This document shows, piece by piece, positions 45,047 through 54,306 of a stretch of 64,000 bases of DNA. This DNA is from DASXAI01 sp963728985 (GTDB taxonomy: Bacteria; Actinomycetota; Acidimicrobiia; Acidimicrobiales; Ilumatobacteraceae), in assembly GCA_963728985.1 (NCBI GenBank), contig CAVSME010000001.1:310001-374000 (forward strand). Direction: 5' to 3'. Every line of letters begins with the position of its first letter. The stretch's first letter is position 1. The translations under genes and the position numbers were made by a program. Under the pieces are notes generated by a model. It ran no database searches. It was not told where the DNA came from and was given only the letters and a program-made list of their open reading frames with translations.

Positions 45047-46493
45047 CGCGCTGCAACCCGATATGCGTGGTGGATCGCACACGAGATCGGGAGACGTCGG
45101 CGGCCAGCCACGCCACCAGACCGCCGATGGTGAGCACCTCGAGCACCTCGGCGAGCTGCTGCGTGCGGGGCCCGTGCTGCGCCCCCTCCCACAGCGACAG
45201 CGGGCTCGTGCGCCACGCCGCCGTCAGACCGCAGCCGTAGAAGTACTCGGGCGTCGTCTCCGAGGGAGCCTTCAGGACCGGGCACGAGGCGCTCGGCACC
45301 GTCGGCAGGAGGATGGCGGTCTGGTTCCACACCACGCCGGCCTGACCGACCGCCAGCACGGCGAGCACGACGGCGGTGACGACGGCGCGTGGCACCGACC
45401 CGACGAGCCACCGCAGGCCGGTGTCGAGCGGCTCCGGCGCCGCCCGCACCGCCGCCACCAAGAGCGCGGGCAGCAGCGGCAGGTTGAGACGCGGTCCCCA
45501 GGCGAGCCACCCAAAAGTGGACCACCACGACGCCAGCGCTCCGGTGAACACCACCGTGGTGGCCACCACGACGAGCGCAGGGAGCCACTGCCGCGGCTGG
45601 CGGGGCCGGCGCACCAGCGTCACGATCGTGACGACCAGCACCCCCGCCAGCACCAGCGCGGTGACCGTCCAGAAGAACAGCACGCCCACGTTCGGCGCCA
45701 GCCAGTCGGCGAGCGCCAGCTTCACCTTGATGGGGACCCCGGGCACCCGGGTGTACGGGGCGTTGTACGTGAGGTTCGACCACGTGCCGAACCGGAAGAC
45801 GTTGAACCCCGTGTTGACGATGATCGCCGCGACCGCGCCGCCCACCATGGAGACCAGCACTCGAGCCGGCGGGAGCCAACCGTCGTCCTCGTCGCGGGCG
45901 CACACGATGCCGATGGCGAGCAGGAAGGGCGCCGCCGTCTCCTTGGTCAGGCAGGCGGCGAACATCGTCACCGCTATCCACCGCCATCGCCGGGTGCACG
46001 CGGCGAGGACGAAAGCGAGGCACAGGAAAGCGGCCAGCGCCTCGCCGAATGGGATCAGGCCGTAGAGCACCATCGGCCCGCTCACCATGGCCAGCACGAG
46101 CACCACCGCCCACCTACGGCCGAGGACGCGCCGTCCCACGGTGAGCGCCAGGGCCACCATCCCGGCCACGGCCAGTGTCGATACCCATGCGAGGCCGCGC
46201 TCCACCGTGGCGTCACCCCAGCCGACAGCGACCATCGGCGCGGCGACGAGGTACTGGAAGATGGCGAAGGCCCCGACGTCCGACACATCGGTCCCTGCGA
46301 CGTGGCCGCAGTTCGTGAACGTGCCGTCCTTGATGCAGTCCAGTGCGGCGTGGGTACCGGTGACGAGCACGCCGGTGTCGCCCAGGCGCGTTTCCACCCA
46401 CCGCGTCCCGTCGATGAGGAGCACGATCACGAGGAGGGTGCCGGCGGCGACAGCGACGATGGCCGGCCACGACCACCGGCGCACCGCGAGCAT
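45024..46493 (-). CDS. Multi-pass membrane protein, possible GT-C glycosyltransferase
   Basis: 489 residues from ATG 46493 with about ten to eleven hydrophobic helices. A first external loop (GTRWVETRLGDTGVLVTGTHAALDCIKDGTFTNCGHVAGTD, two Cys) holds acidic residues typical of GT-C enzymes that use lipid-linked sugars, and KETAAPFLLAIG occurs near residue 170. The exact family is not recognised. It is divergent from the methyltransferase gene with only 24 bases between the two starts. TACCCT (46505-46500) sits 6 bases before the ATG as a leaderless-type -10 box. Confidence 0.65.
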   Translation of the reverse strand: MLAVRRWSWPAIVAVAAGTLLVIVLLIDGTRWVETRLGDTGVLVTGTHAALDCIKDGTFTNCGHVAGTDVSDVGAFAIFQYLVAAPMVAVGWGDATVERGLAWVSTLAVAGMVALALTVGRRVLGRRWAVVLVLAMVSGPMVLYGLIPFGEALAAFLCLAFVLAACTRRWRWIAVTMFAACLTKETAAPFLLAIGIVCARDEDDGWLPPARVLVSMVGGAVAAIIVNTGFNVFRFGTWSNLTYNAPYTRVPGVPIKVKLALADWLAPNVGVLFFWTVTALVLAGVLVVTIVTLVRRPRQPRQWLPALVVVATTVVFTGALASWWSTFGWLAWGPRLNLPLLPALLVAAVRAAPEPLDTGLRWLVGSVPRAVVTAVVLAVLAVGQAGVVWNQTAILLPTVPSASCPVLKAPSETTPEYFYGCGLTAAWRTSPLSLWEGAQHGPRTQQLAEVLEVLTIGGLVAWLAADVSRSRVRSTTHIGLQRVSSSEGV

Positions 46494-46499
46494 CGCTGG

Positions 46500-46509
46500 A
46501 GGGTACCGT
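46500..46509. promoter_or_regulatory. Overlapping divergent -10 boxes
   Basis: TACCCT on the minus strand (46505-46500) and TACCGT on the plus strand (46504-46509) overlap by two bases; start codons follow 6 and 8 bases away at 46493 and 46518. RNA polymerase could not occupy both at once, so the two transcripts would be mutually exclusive. Confidence 0.45.
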
Positions 46510-46517
46510 CGGCTCCG

Positions 46518-47117
46518 ATGCCGGCCACGGACACTGCCGCGTACGCCGACCGCCTCGAGGAGGCCCAGGGGGCACGGTGGAAGCGGTACGCGCCGAACCC
46601 GTACCGCTGGTTCCTGCGCCGCCAGCACCTGGGCTTCACGCTCGACGTCGGGTGCGGCATCGGCCGCGGGCTGGACTACCTGGGCGGGAACGGCGTCGGC
46701 GTCGACCACAACGCCGAGGCAGTGCGCCGCTGCCGCGAGCGCGGCTTCACCGCCTACACCGCCGACGAGTTCACGGCGACGGCCTTCGCCACCCCCGGCC
46801 GCTTCGACGCGCTGCTGTCGGCCCACGTGATCGAGCACCTCGACACCGCCACCGCCGGCACCCTGCTGCCCACGTATGTCCCGTTCGTGCGGGCCGGCGG
46901 CCGGGTCGTGCTCATCACCCCGCAAGAGCGCGGCTTCGCGTCGGACCCGACGCACGTGACGTTCACCGACGACGATCGCCTCGCCGACCTCTGCACGAGC
47001 GCCGGCCTGCTCGTGCGGTCGCGGCGATCCTTCCCGCTGCCCCGGCGGGCCGGTCGGTGGTTCATCTACAACGAGTTCATCGTGGACGCGAAGGTGCCCG
47101 CCGGTCCTCGGCCTTGA
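46518..47117 (+). CDS. SAM-dependent class I methyltransferase
   Basis: 199 residues from ATG 46518. The SAM loop LDVGCGIGRGLDYLG near residue 40, VGVDHNAEAVRRC and SAHVIEHLD near 110 identify a small UbiE/COQ5-like methyltransferase. Substrate unknown; the setting suggests a polysaccharide or lipid-linked sugar. Its last 41 bases overlap the convergent glycosyltransferase gene. Confidence 0.85.
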   Translation: MPATDTAAYADRLEEAQGARWKRYAPNPYRWFLRRQHLGFTLDVGCGIGRGLDYLGGNGVGVDHNAEAVRRCRERGFTAYTADEFTATAFATPGRFDALLSAHVIEHLDTATAGTLLPTYVPFVRAGGRVVLITPQERGFASDPTHVTFTDDDRLADLCTSAGLLVRSRRSFPLPRRAGRWFIYNEFIVDAKVPAGPRP

Positions 47118-47826
47118 GGACCCGCCGCACCCGCCACGCTTCCCGCACGGTCGCCACGCCGTCGCTCACGGGGCTGAGGCGGCTGCCCTCCACGTGATGC
47201 CAGGCGATCGGCACCTCGGCAACGGCCAGACCGAGGCGGCCGGCGCGTGCCAGCACCTCGACGTCGAAGGCGAAGCCGGTGGCGACGAGGGGTTCGAACA
47301 GCGCGGGCACGACATCGGCGCGGAACGCCTTGAGGCCGCACTGCGTGTCCGGCAGTCGCGTCAGGCCGCTGGCCCGGAGCCCGATGTTGAACAACCACCC
47401 GCTCCAGCGCCGCCCGAACGGCTGGCGCACGGTGATGGTGGCGTCCGCGGCCGCCCGGGAAGCGAGCACCACGTCCGCGCGCCCGGCATCGACGGCGGCG
47501 AAGACCCGCTCGATCTCGGGGGGGCCGGCCGACAGGTCGGCGTCCACGAACCCCACCGTGTCACCGCCGGCGCTCAGCAGGCCGGCCCGCACGGCGGCGC
47601 CTTTGCCGCGGTTCTCGCTGAAGCGCATCACCTCGGCGTCCAGCGCCGCCTCCTTGCACGCCCGCTCCACGACGTCAGCGGTGCCGTCGTCGCTGCCGTC
47701 GTCGACGAAGATCAGCTCCACGCCGCGGTCGCCGAACGCCTCGGCCAGCGTCACGATCGTGGCCTCGATGCGCGACGACTCGTTCCACATGGGAACGACG
47801 AGGCTCCATCGCCGATCGTCGGTCAC
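47077..47826 (-). CDS. Family 2 glycosyltransferase, dolichyl-phosphate type
   Basis: 249 residues from GTG 47826, whose GTGA overlaps the stop of the upstream epimerase-like gene. VVPMWNESSRIEATI, IFVDDGSDDGTADV, VGFVDADLSAG (D-x-D) and LPDTQCGLKAFRADVVP are characteristic of polyprenyl-phosphate glucosyl/mannosyltransferases. No membrane helices at the C-terminus. It probably charges the lipid carrier used by the GT-C type proteins nearby. Confidence 0.9.
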   Translation of the reverse strand: MTDDRRWSLVVPMWNESSRIEATIVTLAEAFGDRGVELIFVDDGSDDGTADVVERACKEAALDAEVMRFSENRGKGAAVRAGLLSAGGDTVGFVDADLSAGPPEIERVFAAVDAGRADVVLASRAAADATITVRQPFGRRWSGWLFNIGLRASGLTRLPDTQCGLKAFRADVVPALFEPLVATGFAFDVEVLARAGRLGLAVAEVPIAWHHVEGSRLSPVSDGVATVREAWRVRRVLKAEDRRAPSRPR

Positions 47827-48764
47827 AGGACGGTCCGGAGCCACTCGGCGGTGCGAGCCAGGCCCGTGCGCAGGTCGACGCGGGGCTCCCAACCGAGCCG
47901 TTCCCGAGCCAGCGTGATGTCGGGCCGGCGGCGCGTGGGATCGTCGACGGGCAGCGGCTCGTGCACGATGGTCGAGCGCGAGCCGGTCAGCTCCACGACC
48001 AGCTCGGCCAGCTCGCCCACCGTGAACTCGTTGGGGTTGCCGATGTTGACCGGACCCGTGACCGACGAGTCGAGGAGGGCCACGAGACCGTCCACCTCGT
48101 CGTCCACGTAGCAGAAGCTGCGCGTCTGGCCGCCGTCGCCGTACACCGTGATCGGCGCTCCCGACATGGCCTGGACGAGGAAGTTGGACACCACCCGCCC
48201 GTCGCCCGGCTTGAGGCGCGGTCCGTACGTGTTGAACACGCGGGCGATGGCCACGTCGACACCGGCCGTGCGGTGGTAGGCCATGGTGAGGGCCTCGGCG
48301 AAGCGCTTGGCTTCGTCGTAGCAGCTGCGGGGGCCGGTCGTGCTCACGTTGCCGCGGTAGCTCTCCACCTGCGGGTGCTCCAGGGGCTCGCCGTACACCT
48401 CGCTCGTCGACGTCACGAGGAAGCGCGCCCCCTTGGCCCGCGCCAGCTCGAGGAGGTTGCGGGTGCCGTCACTGCCCACGGCCAGGATCTCGAGCGGCAA
48501 GGTGGCGAAGTCCTTGGGCGAGGCCGGGCTGGCGAGGTGCAGCACGGCGTCGACGGGACCGTCGACCGACAACGGCCGGCACACGTCGTGGTCGACGAAC
48601 GAGAACCCGCCGACGTCGAACAGGTGCACCACGTTCCAGCGGGAACCGGTGATGTAGTTGTCGACCGCAACGACCTCGTCCCCCCGCCCGAGCAGGTGCT
48701 CGCAGAGGTGCGACCCGATGAAGCCGGCGCCCCCCGCCACCACCACCCGGCGGCCGGCGGTCAC
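47823..48764 (-). CDS. NAD-dependent UDP-glucuronate decarboxylase-like enzyme
   Basis: 313 residues from GTG 48764. Rossmann GGAGFIGSHLCEHLL near residue 10, TSTSEVYGEPLEHPQ near 115 and the catalytic Y-x-x-x-K in CYDEAKRFAEAL near 145. FNTYGPRLKPGDGRVVSNFL and YGDGGQTRSFCYVDDEVDGL strongly resemble UDP-xylose synthase. With the adjacent Ugd it would take UDP-glucose through UDP-glucuronate to UDP-xylose. Operon order is ugd, this gene, GT2, each joined by a four-base GTGA overlap. Confidence 0.88.
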   Translation of the reverse strand: MTAGRRVVVAGGAGFIGSHLCEHLLGRGDEVVAVDNYITGSRWNVVHLFDVGGFSFVDHDVCRPLSVDGPVDAVLHLASPASPKDFATLPLEILAVGSDGTRNLLELARAKGARFLVTSTSEVYGEPLEHPQVESYRGNVSTTGPRSCYDEAKRFAEALTMAYHRTAGVDVAIARVFNTYGPRLKPGDGRVVSNFLVQAMSGAPITVYGDGGQTRSFCYVDDEVDGLVALLDSSVTGPVNIGNPNEFTVGELAELVVELTGSRSTIVHEPLPVDDPTRRRPDITLARERLGWEPRVDLRTGLARTAEWLRTVL

Positions 48765-50032
48765 GTCCGGCCGATGCCGTGGTAGGCGAACCCGGCGCGC
48801 ACCGCGGCCGTCCGGTCGAGGATGTTGCGGGCATCGACGATGGTGGGCCGGTCCATCAGCTCGGCGACCCGGGTGAGGTCGACCCAGCGGAACTCGTCCC
48901 ACTCCGTGAGCACGGCCAGGACCGACGCGCCGTCGCAGGCGGCGTACGGGTCGGGAGCGATGTCGATCAGCGGCAGACCGCGCGGGGCCGTGGGGTCATA
49001 GGCGCGGACCTTGGCCCCCCGCGCCACGAGCTGCTCGCAGATCGTGACGCTCGGCGAGTCACGCAGGTCGTCCGTGCCCGCCTTGAACGTGAGGCCCCAT
49101 ACCGCGACCGGCACGCCGTCGACCGACCCGCCCGCCGCCGCCTCGATCTTCCCCACCACCCGGCGATGCTGCTGCTCGTTCACCGAGATGACGCCCTTGA
49201 GCAGATCGAAGTCGTAACCGGCATCGGCGGCGATCTTGACCAGCGCCCGGCTGTCCTTCGGGAAGCAGGAGCCACCCCAGCCCGGTCCGGGCTTCAGGAA
49301 CTCGTGACCGATGCGCTTGTCGTAGCCGAGCCCGAGGACCACGTCGCCGACATCGGCGCCCACGGCCTCGCACACCGCCGCCACCGCGTTCACGAACGAG
49401 AGCTTCGTGGCGAGGAAGGCGTTGGCGGCGTACTTGATGGTCTCCGCGGACGCCGGGTCGGTGACCACGAGCGGGGCGGCGACGCTGAGGTAGAGCGAGG
49501 CGACGCGAATGGCGGCGCCTTGGTCCTCGCTGCCGATCACGACCCGATCGGGGTGGAGGAAGTCGTGGACGGCCGAGCCTTCGCGCAGGAACTCGGGGTT
49601 CGACACGACGCGCACATCGGGCCGGCCGAGCACTCGCTCCACCACCTTGGTCGAGCCCACGGGCACGGTCGACTTGTTCACGACGATGGCTTCGGCGGGG
49701 AGGGCTTCGGCGATCTGGCCGGCGGCCGCCTCGATGTAGCTCAGATCGGCACCACCGTCGTCACCTTGGGGCGTCGGCACGCACAGGTAGACGAACTCGG
49801 CGTCCGCGGCGGCGACCGCCGCGCTGGTCACGAACGTCAGCCGGCCGCTGCGCAAGCCTTCGGCGAGGAGGTTGCCGAGGCCCGCCTCGACGATGGGAAG
49901 CTCACCCCGCTGCAGCCGCTCGACCCGCTCGAGGTCGATGTCGGCACAGACGACGTCATGGCCCAGATGGGCGAAGCACACGGCCGTCGTCAGCCCGACG
50001 TAGCCAGCGCCGATGACGGCGATCCGGTTCAC
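48761..50032 (-). CDS. ugd: UDP-glucose 6-dehydrogenase
   Basis: 423 residues from GTG 50032. NAD-binding IAVIGAGYVGLTTAVCFAHLGH, IVVNKSTVPVGST near 125, the catalytic Cys in GPGWGGSCFPKDSRAL near 260 and KAGTDDLRDSPS near 325 are all present. Makes UDP-glucuronate with two NAD+. TAGGAT on the minus strand (50046-50041) lies 8 bases before the GTG as a leaderless-type -10 box. Confidence 0.95.
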   Translation of the reverse strand: MNRIAVIGAGYVGLTTAVCFAHLGHDVVCADIDLERVERLQRGELPIVEAGLGNLLAEGLRSGRLTFVTSAAVAAADAEFVYLCVPTPQGDDGGADLSYIEAAAGQIAEALPAEAIVVNKSTVPVGSTKVVERVLGRPDVRVVSNPEFLREGSAVHDFLHPDRVVIGSEDQGAAIRVASLYLSVAAPLVVTDPASAETIKYAANAFLATKLSFVNAVAAVCEAVGADVGDVVLGLGYDKRIGHEFLKPGPGWGGSCFPKDSRALVKIAADAGYDFDLLKGVISVNEQQHRRVVGKIEAAAGGSVDGVPVAVWGLTFKAGTDDLRDSPSVTICEQLVARGAKVRAYDPTAPRGLPLIDIAPDPYAACDGASVLAVLTEWDEFRWVDLTRVAELMDRPTIVDARNILDRTAAVRAGFAYHGIGRT

Positions 50033-50040
50033 GGGCCACC

Positions 50041-50094
50041 ATCCTACGGGCGACCCGCGGCCCGGTGATGGCCATCGACAGGCCTCGCTAGCCT
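50041..50094. promoter_or_regulatory. Divergent leaderless-type promoters of ugd and the YfhO-like gene
   Basis: TAGGAT (minus, 50046-50041) precedes the ugd GTG by 8 bases; TAGCCT (plus, 50089-50094) precedes the GTG at 50103 by 8 bases. Both are TANNNT boxes placed as in leaderless transcripts. Confidence 0.4.
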
Positions 50095-50102
50095 GCGGCG
50101 TC

Positions 50103-52499
50103 GTGCCGGCTGCCACCCTTGCGCCCCCGGACGCCGAGGGCGATCAGGCGAGCGGCGGCCGACGATGGGTCCGCACGGCCGCCATCGAGCACGCCGTCGT
50201 CGCGGTGTTCACGCTCGTCACGGCGTGGCCCTTCCTGCGGCGGCACTCGTACGTGACCGGGTTCGACACCGTGGCCTACACCGGTCCGAACCTGAACGTG
50301 ACGCTCGACGCGTGGCGGCACCTCCGGCTGGCCCTGTGGAACGGGCTGATCTTCGGCGGCGTGACGAACATCGGCAACCCGGCGGCCGGCGCGCTGTATC
50401 CGCTCAAGCTGCTGGCCCTGCCGTTCGGCATCAGCCGCGGCATCGCCGTGCTCGTCGTGGTGCACCTGCTGATCCTGGGCAACGGCATGGTGGCGCTCCT
50501 GTCGTGGCGCCTGCGGCTGCGGCCGCCGGCGGCCACCGTCGGCGCCGTCGCTCTCGTGGGCTCCGGCCTCGTCGCCATCAAGTCGGTGCAATTCGAGCAA
50601 CTGCTCGTGCTGTCCTGGGTGCCGCTGCTCCTCGCTCTCACTCATTGGGTGGTGACGGCACGGCGTCCGAAGCTCCCTGCGGTCGCCACCGCCGTCGTGA
50701 CCACGCTGGTGCTGATCGCCGGTCACCCGCAGACCGTGTACTCGCTGGCGCCGCTCGTCGTGCTGTTCGCCATCGCTGTCGCGTGGGACGCGGGTACGTG
50801 GCGCCGCCTCGGCTACGTGGCCGCGGCTGCACTCGTGGGCCTGCTGCTGGCCGCGCCCCAACTCCTGCCCGAGGTCGCCGCCACCAACGACGGGGCGCTG
50901 TCGGGCAAGCGGCCGATCGCCGAGATCGACAGCCCGATCTACCGACTCGACTTCGGCCACACGGTGCGGGCGCTCCTGGGCAATCCGCTCACCGAGTTCC
51001 CCGACGCCGACGCCGGCACCTACGAGGCCATGTCCTTCATCGGCGCCGCCGCGGCGGCACTGGCAGTTGTCGGTTTCGTGGACGGTGTGCGCCGCCGGCA
51101 GCGGCGAGCGCTCACCATCGTCCTCGGCGTCAGCGTCCTGGCCGGAGTGGTTGCGGCGTACGGGCCCCGCACGCGGCTCTACCGCTTCGCCTATGACCAT
51201 GTGCCCCTGTTCGCCCAGGCCCGCGTGCCGGCGCGCTGGCTGACGGTCACCGTGCTGGCCGGCGTGGTGCTCGCCGCCATGGGAACCGACGCTGTCGTGG
51301 GCCGCCGGGTCGACCGCAAGACGCTCATCGCCCTGGGCGCCGCGGCGCTGGCGATCGCCGTGGTCGTGGCCACCGATCTCGTCAGCACGCCAGGCCGCAA
51401 GGTGGTGGCGATCTGGGTGCTGGCCGCCGCCGGTGCCATCGTTGCTGGGGTCCTGCCCCCCGTTCGCCGCCGAGCGTGGACCATCGCCATCGTTGCCCTG
51501 CCCGCCGTCGTGGTGATCGCCGAGCTGGGAGTGGCCAGCTACAACGGCATGACCAGCCGCAGCTCCACGGCCGCCAGCGTGGAGGAGTACGGCGGCGAGA
51601 TCGTGCGGTTCCTCGACGGCCAACCCGGCCGCTCCGTCGCCCTCACCCTCGACGAGTTCGGCGATCCGGCGTACCTGGTTGCGGCCCTTCGGCCCAACAC
51701 CAACGCGCTCTTCGACATCCCTTCGCTCGACGGCTACGACGGAGGCGTGCAGGTGACCGACCGTTGGGCCGACGCGCTGAGCTCGCTCGCCGCCGGCCCG
51801 TTCGACCCTGAGCTGACGTTGCGGTCGCAGCTGGCCACGCCCGTCGACACCGCCCTCCTCGGCCGCTTCGCTGTGCGCTGGGTGGTGATCGACACGAGAG
51901 CGGGCGACCCGGCGTCGATCGTGCCGGGCTTCCGGGGCCCGGTGGCGACCGACGGCACCCTGGCCGTCTACGAGAACCCCGCCTGGCGGGGCGACGCCGT
52001 GGCCTGGTTCGCCACCCAGCCGGCGGCCTCGACCGACGTCGCCCGATTGCTCGGGACGGGGGGCGTGGCCCCGGACGCGGTGTTGACCACCGACGCCGGC
52101 TCGACGTTGACGTGCACCGGTGCCTGCGACCCCGTCGGACTGGCCGTGCAGCGGTCGAGACCCGAGCACGCCGCGATCTCCGTCGACCTGCCACGCGACG
52201 CCCTCGTCGAGCTCGACGAGCAGGCCGACGAGGGCTGGAGCGCCACCGTCGATGGTCACAGCGCGCCGGTCGTCACGGTCGACGGGTTCTACGCCGGCGT
52301 CCGTGTGCCCGCCGGGCGACACGAGGTGCGCTTCTCGTACACGCCGCCCGGCTTCCGGGCCGGCCTGGTGCTGGCCGTCGTGGGACTGCTGATGCTCGTC
52401 GCCGGGGCGGTGCTGGCGCTTCAGGAGCGGCGCGTGGTGGCACGCTCCACGGCCGGACCGAGGCGCTTCACGTGGAGGCGGTCGCCAACCGCCGAATAG
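50103..52499 (+). CDS. YfhO-like large membrane protein
   Basis: 798 residues from GTG 50103. About twelve helices fill residues 25-480, starting with an external loop (FLRRHSYVTGFDTVAYTGPN) and including PLKLLALPFGISRG; then an extracytoplasmic beta-rich region of about 270 residues and one last helix (GLVLAVVGLLMLVAGAVLAL). The plan matches the bacterial YfhO family, GT-C type proteins proposed to add sugars to cell-wall polymers. Its last 79 bases overlap the convergent glycosyltransferase. Confidence 0.75.
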   Translation: MPAATLAPPDAEGDQASGGRRWVRTAAIEHAVVAVFTLVTAWPFLRRHSYVTGFDTVAYTGPNLNVTLDAWRHLRLALWNGLIFGGVTNIGNPAAGALYPLKLLALPFGISRGIAVLVVVHLLILGNGMVALLSWRLRLRPPAATVGAVALVGSGLVAIKSVQFEQLLVLSWVPLLLALTHWVVTARRPKLPAVATAVVTTLVLIAGHPQTVYSLAPLVVLFAIAVAWDAGTWRRLGYVAAAALVGLLLAAPQLLPEVAATNDGALSGKRPIAEIDSPIYRLDFGHTVRALLGNPLTEFPDADAGTYEAMSFIGAAAAALAVVGFVDGVRRRQRRALTIVLGVSVLAGVVAAYGPRTRLYRFAYDHVPLFAQARVPARWLTVTVLAGVVLAAMGTDAVVGRRVDRKTLIALGAAALAIAVVVATDLVSTPGRKVVAIWVLAAAGAIVAGVLPPVRRRAWTIAIVALPAVVVIAELGVASYNGMTSRSSTAASVEEYGGEIVRFLDGQPGRSVALTLDEFGDPAYLVAALRPNTNALFDIPSLDGYDGGVQVTDRWADALSSLAAGPFDPELTLRSQLATPVDTALLGRFAVRWVVIDTRAGDPASIVPGFRGPVATDGTLAVYENPAWRGDAVAWFATQPAASTDVARLLGTGGVAPDAVLTTDAGSTLTCTGACDPVGLAVQRSRPEHAAISVDLPRDALVELDEQADEGWSATVDGHSAPVVTVDGFYAGVRVPAGRHEVRFSYTPPGFRAGLVLAVVGLLMLVAGAVLALQERRVVARSTAGPRRFTWRRSPTAE

Positions 52500-53176
52500 G
52501 CGACGACGCAGAACAACGCCCGCACGCCGTCGCGCCAGCCGATCTTCTTGCCCTCGGCGTACGTGCGACCGGAGTACGAGATCCCCACCTCGTAGACGCG
52601 CCAGCCACCGCGGGCCACCTTGGCGGTGAACTCGGGCTCGAAGCCGAACCGGTCTTCCTCCAGTTCGATGCTCTGGATGACCTCCCGGCGGCACGCCTTG
52701 TAGCACGTCTCCATGTCGGTGAGGTTCAAGTTGGTGAACATGTTCGAGACGGTGGTGAGCACGCGGTTGCCGACGGAGTGCCAGAAGTAGAGGACCCGAT
52801 GCGGCCGGCCGGCCAGGAAGCGCGAGCCGAACACGACGTCGGCCCGCCCGTCGAGCAACGGGCCGAGCACCTCCACGAAGTCGCGCGGGTCGTACTCGAG
52901 GTCGGCGTCCTGCACGATCACGAACGGTGCCACCGCTTCGGCGAACCCGCGCCGCAACGCCGCGCCCTTGCCCTGGTTGCGCTCCTGCAACAGGACCCGC
53001 ACGCGAGCATCGTCGAGGCCGGCCAGGACTTCGCACGTGCCGTCCGTGGAGCCGTCGTCGACGATCAGCAGCTCTTGCGTGAAGGGCGACTCGAGCACCT
53101 GCTTCACTACGTCGAGCACGGTCGACGCCTCGTTGTAGCAAGGCATGACCACCGAGAGGCAGGGAGTGCCGGCCAT
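52421..53176 (-). CDS. Family 2 glycosyltransferase, polyprenyl-phosphate type
   Basis: 251 residues from ATG 53176. SVVMPCYNEASTVLDVV, LLIVDDGSTDGTCEVL, FVIVQDADLEYDP (D-x-D), FGSRFLAG and NLNLTDMETCYKACRRE are hallmarks of DPM1-type enzymes. The ATG shares its A with the stop of the upstream methyltransferase gene. It is the third such lipid-carrier transferase in the window (with 4556 and 47077), implying more than one activated sugar lipid. Confidence 0.92.
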   Translation of the reverse strand: MAGTPCLSVVMPCYNEASTVLDVVKQVLESPFTQELLIVDDGSTDGTCEVLAGLDDARVRVLLQERNQGKGAALRRGFAEAVAPFVIVQDADLEYDPRDFVEVLGPLLDGRADVVFGSRFLAGRPHRVLYFWHSVGNRVLTTVSNMFTNLNLTDMETCYKACRREVIQSIELEEDRFGFEPEFTAKVARGGWRVYEVGISYSGRTYAEGKKIGWRDGVRALFCVVAYSAVGDRLHVKRLGPAVERATTRRS

Positions 53177-54306
53177 CAGGACGACGTTACCGATCGGGCT
53201 GCCGGACGGCGGGCCACCGCCAGCAGCGACTGGCCGAACGGCGGTGACACCCGCTGCTCGGCCCGGCGGGCGACGGGCACGGCGAACCGATCGAACAGCC
53301 GCGTCGACCATCCTTCGGTGGGGCGCCGCCCGAGACGGGTGGCCACGACGTACCAGGCCAGCGCGCCGGGCGCGTTGACGTAGCGGATGTCCACCGCCTC
53401 GAGGTCGGCATCGTCGATGGCTTGCGCCAGCGTCGACTTCGTGTAGCGGCGGTAGTGGCCGACAGCGGCGTCGAAGCGGCTGTAGAGCGCGTTGAACGCG
53501 GGCGAGTAGATCAGGATGTGGCCACCGGGGCACAGGTCGTCGCCCAAGGACCGCAAGGCACCGACGTCGTCGTCGATGTGCTCGAGCACGTTGACCATCA
53601 CTGCCGTGTCGAACTCCCGGGCCACGAGCTCGTCGACGTGCAGCACGGTGACCCGGTCCGATCCGTCGTAGCGTTCGCGCAGGACGGCGACGGCCCGCTG
53701 GGACAGCTCGGTCGCGGTGACGGGTCCGTAGCGGGCGAGGAGGTTCGTGAACGTGCCGTGGCCGGCGCCGACCTCGAGGATGCGCCCTCGCAGGTACGGC
53801 GCCATGAGCGACACGATCCAGTCGGCGTAGTTGGTGGCGGCGTCGAGGTTGTCGAGGGTGCTGGCCAGCTCGGCATCCGACGCGTCCCACGCCTCAGGCG
53901 CACGCCGCCGGGCCAGCCGGTCACGACGCCAGATGGCCGGTCGCGACCACCGGAGCCACACCCGGGCCGGTCCTCGCGGCGCGCGCCCGTCGAGCGCCTC
54001 GACCCGGCCACCGGCTGCCGCGACCTGCGCTGCGATCTCGTAGCCGACGGCCGGCCAGGCTTCCGTCACGCCGACACCGGCCAGCGCGGAATGCCGCACC
54101 GCGAAGGAACCGTCGCCCGCGACAACTGCGTCGGCGCCCGCCTGCACGGCACCGGCCAGCCGGCACGCTCGCGCGTCGTCATCAGCGGCCAGCAGCACCA
54201 CGACGACATCGGCCTTGGTGGCCGAAGCATCCCGGAAGGCGCGGCGAGGCGACCGATCGGGCCCTGCGCCGGGCAGGATGACATGGATGTCGGAGGGAAC
54301 GGTCAT
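53176..54306 (-). CDS. SAM methyltransferase with extra N-terminal domain
   Basis: 376 residues. The C-terminal 240 residues are a class I methyltransferase: ILEVGAGHGTFTNLL, VNVLEHIDDDVGAL, GGHILIYSPAFNALY. The first 130 residues resemble the partial Rossmann domain of a family 2 glycosyltransferase without its start (DVVVVLLAADDDARACRLAGAVQAGADAVVAGDGS), perhaps a remnant or a binding module. Its ATG overlaps the start codon of the divergent gene by two bases. Confidence 0.8.
   Translation of the reverse strand: MTVPSDIHVILPGAGPDRSPRRAFRDASATKADVVVVLLAADDDARACRLAGAVQAGADAVVAGDGSFAVRHSALAGVGVTEAWPAVGYEIAAQVAAAGGRVEALDGRAPRGPARVWLRWSRPAIWRRDRLARRRAPEAWDASDAELASTLDNLDAATNYADWIVSLMAPYLRGRILEVGAGHGTFTNLLARYGPVTATELSQRAVAVLRERYDGSDRVTVLHVDELVAREFDTAVMVNVLEHIDDDVGALRSLGDDLCPGGHILIYSPAFNALYSRFDAAVGHYRRYTKSTLAQAIDDADLEAVDIRYVNAPGALAWYVVATRLGRRPTEGWSTRLFDRFAVPVARRAEQRVSPPFGQSLLAVARRPAARSVTSS

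Noticed and set aside
50088..53141. Very long minus-strand open frame of about 1000 codons
   Set aside because: It lies antisense to the YfhO-like gene, its translation is Arg/Gly/His-rich without domains, and it merges into the tail of a real GT2 gene. GC-rich codon bias keeps antisense frames open.
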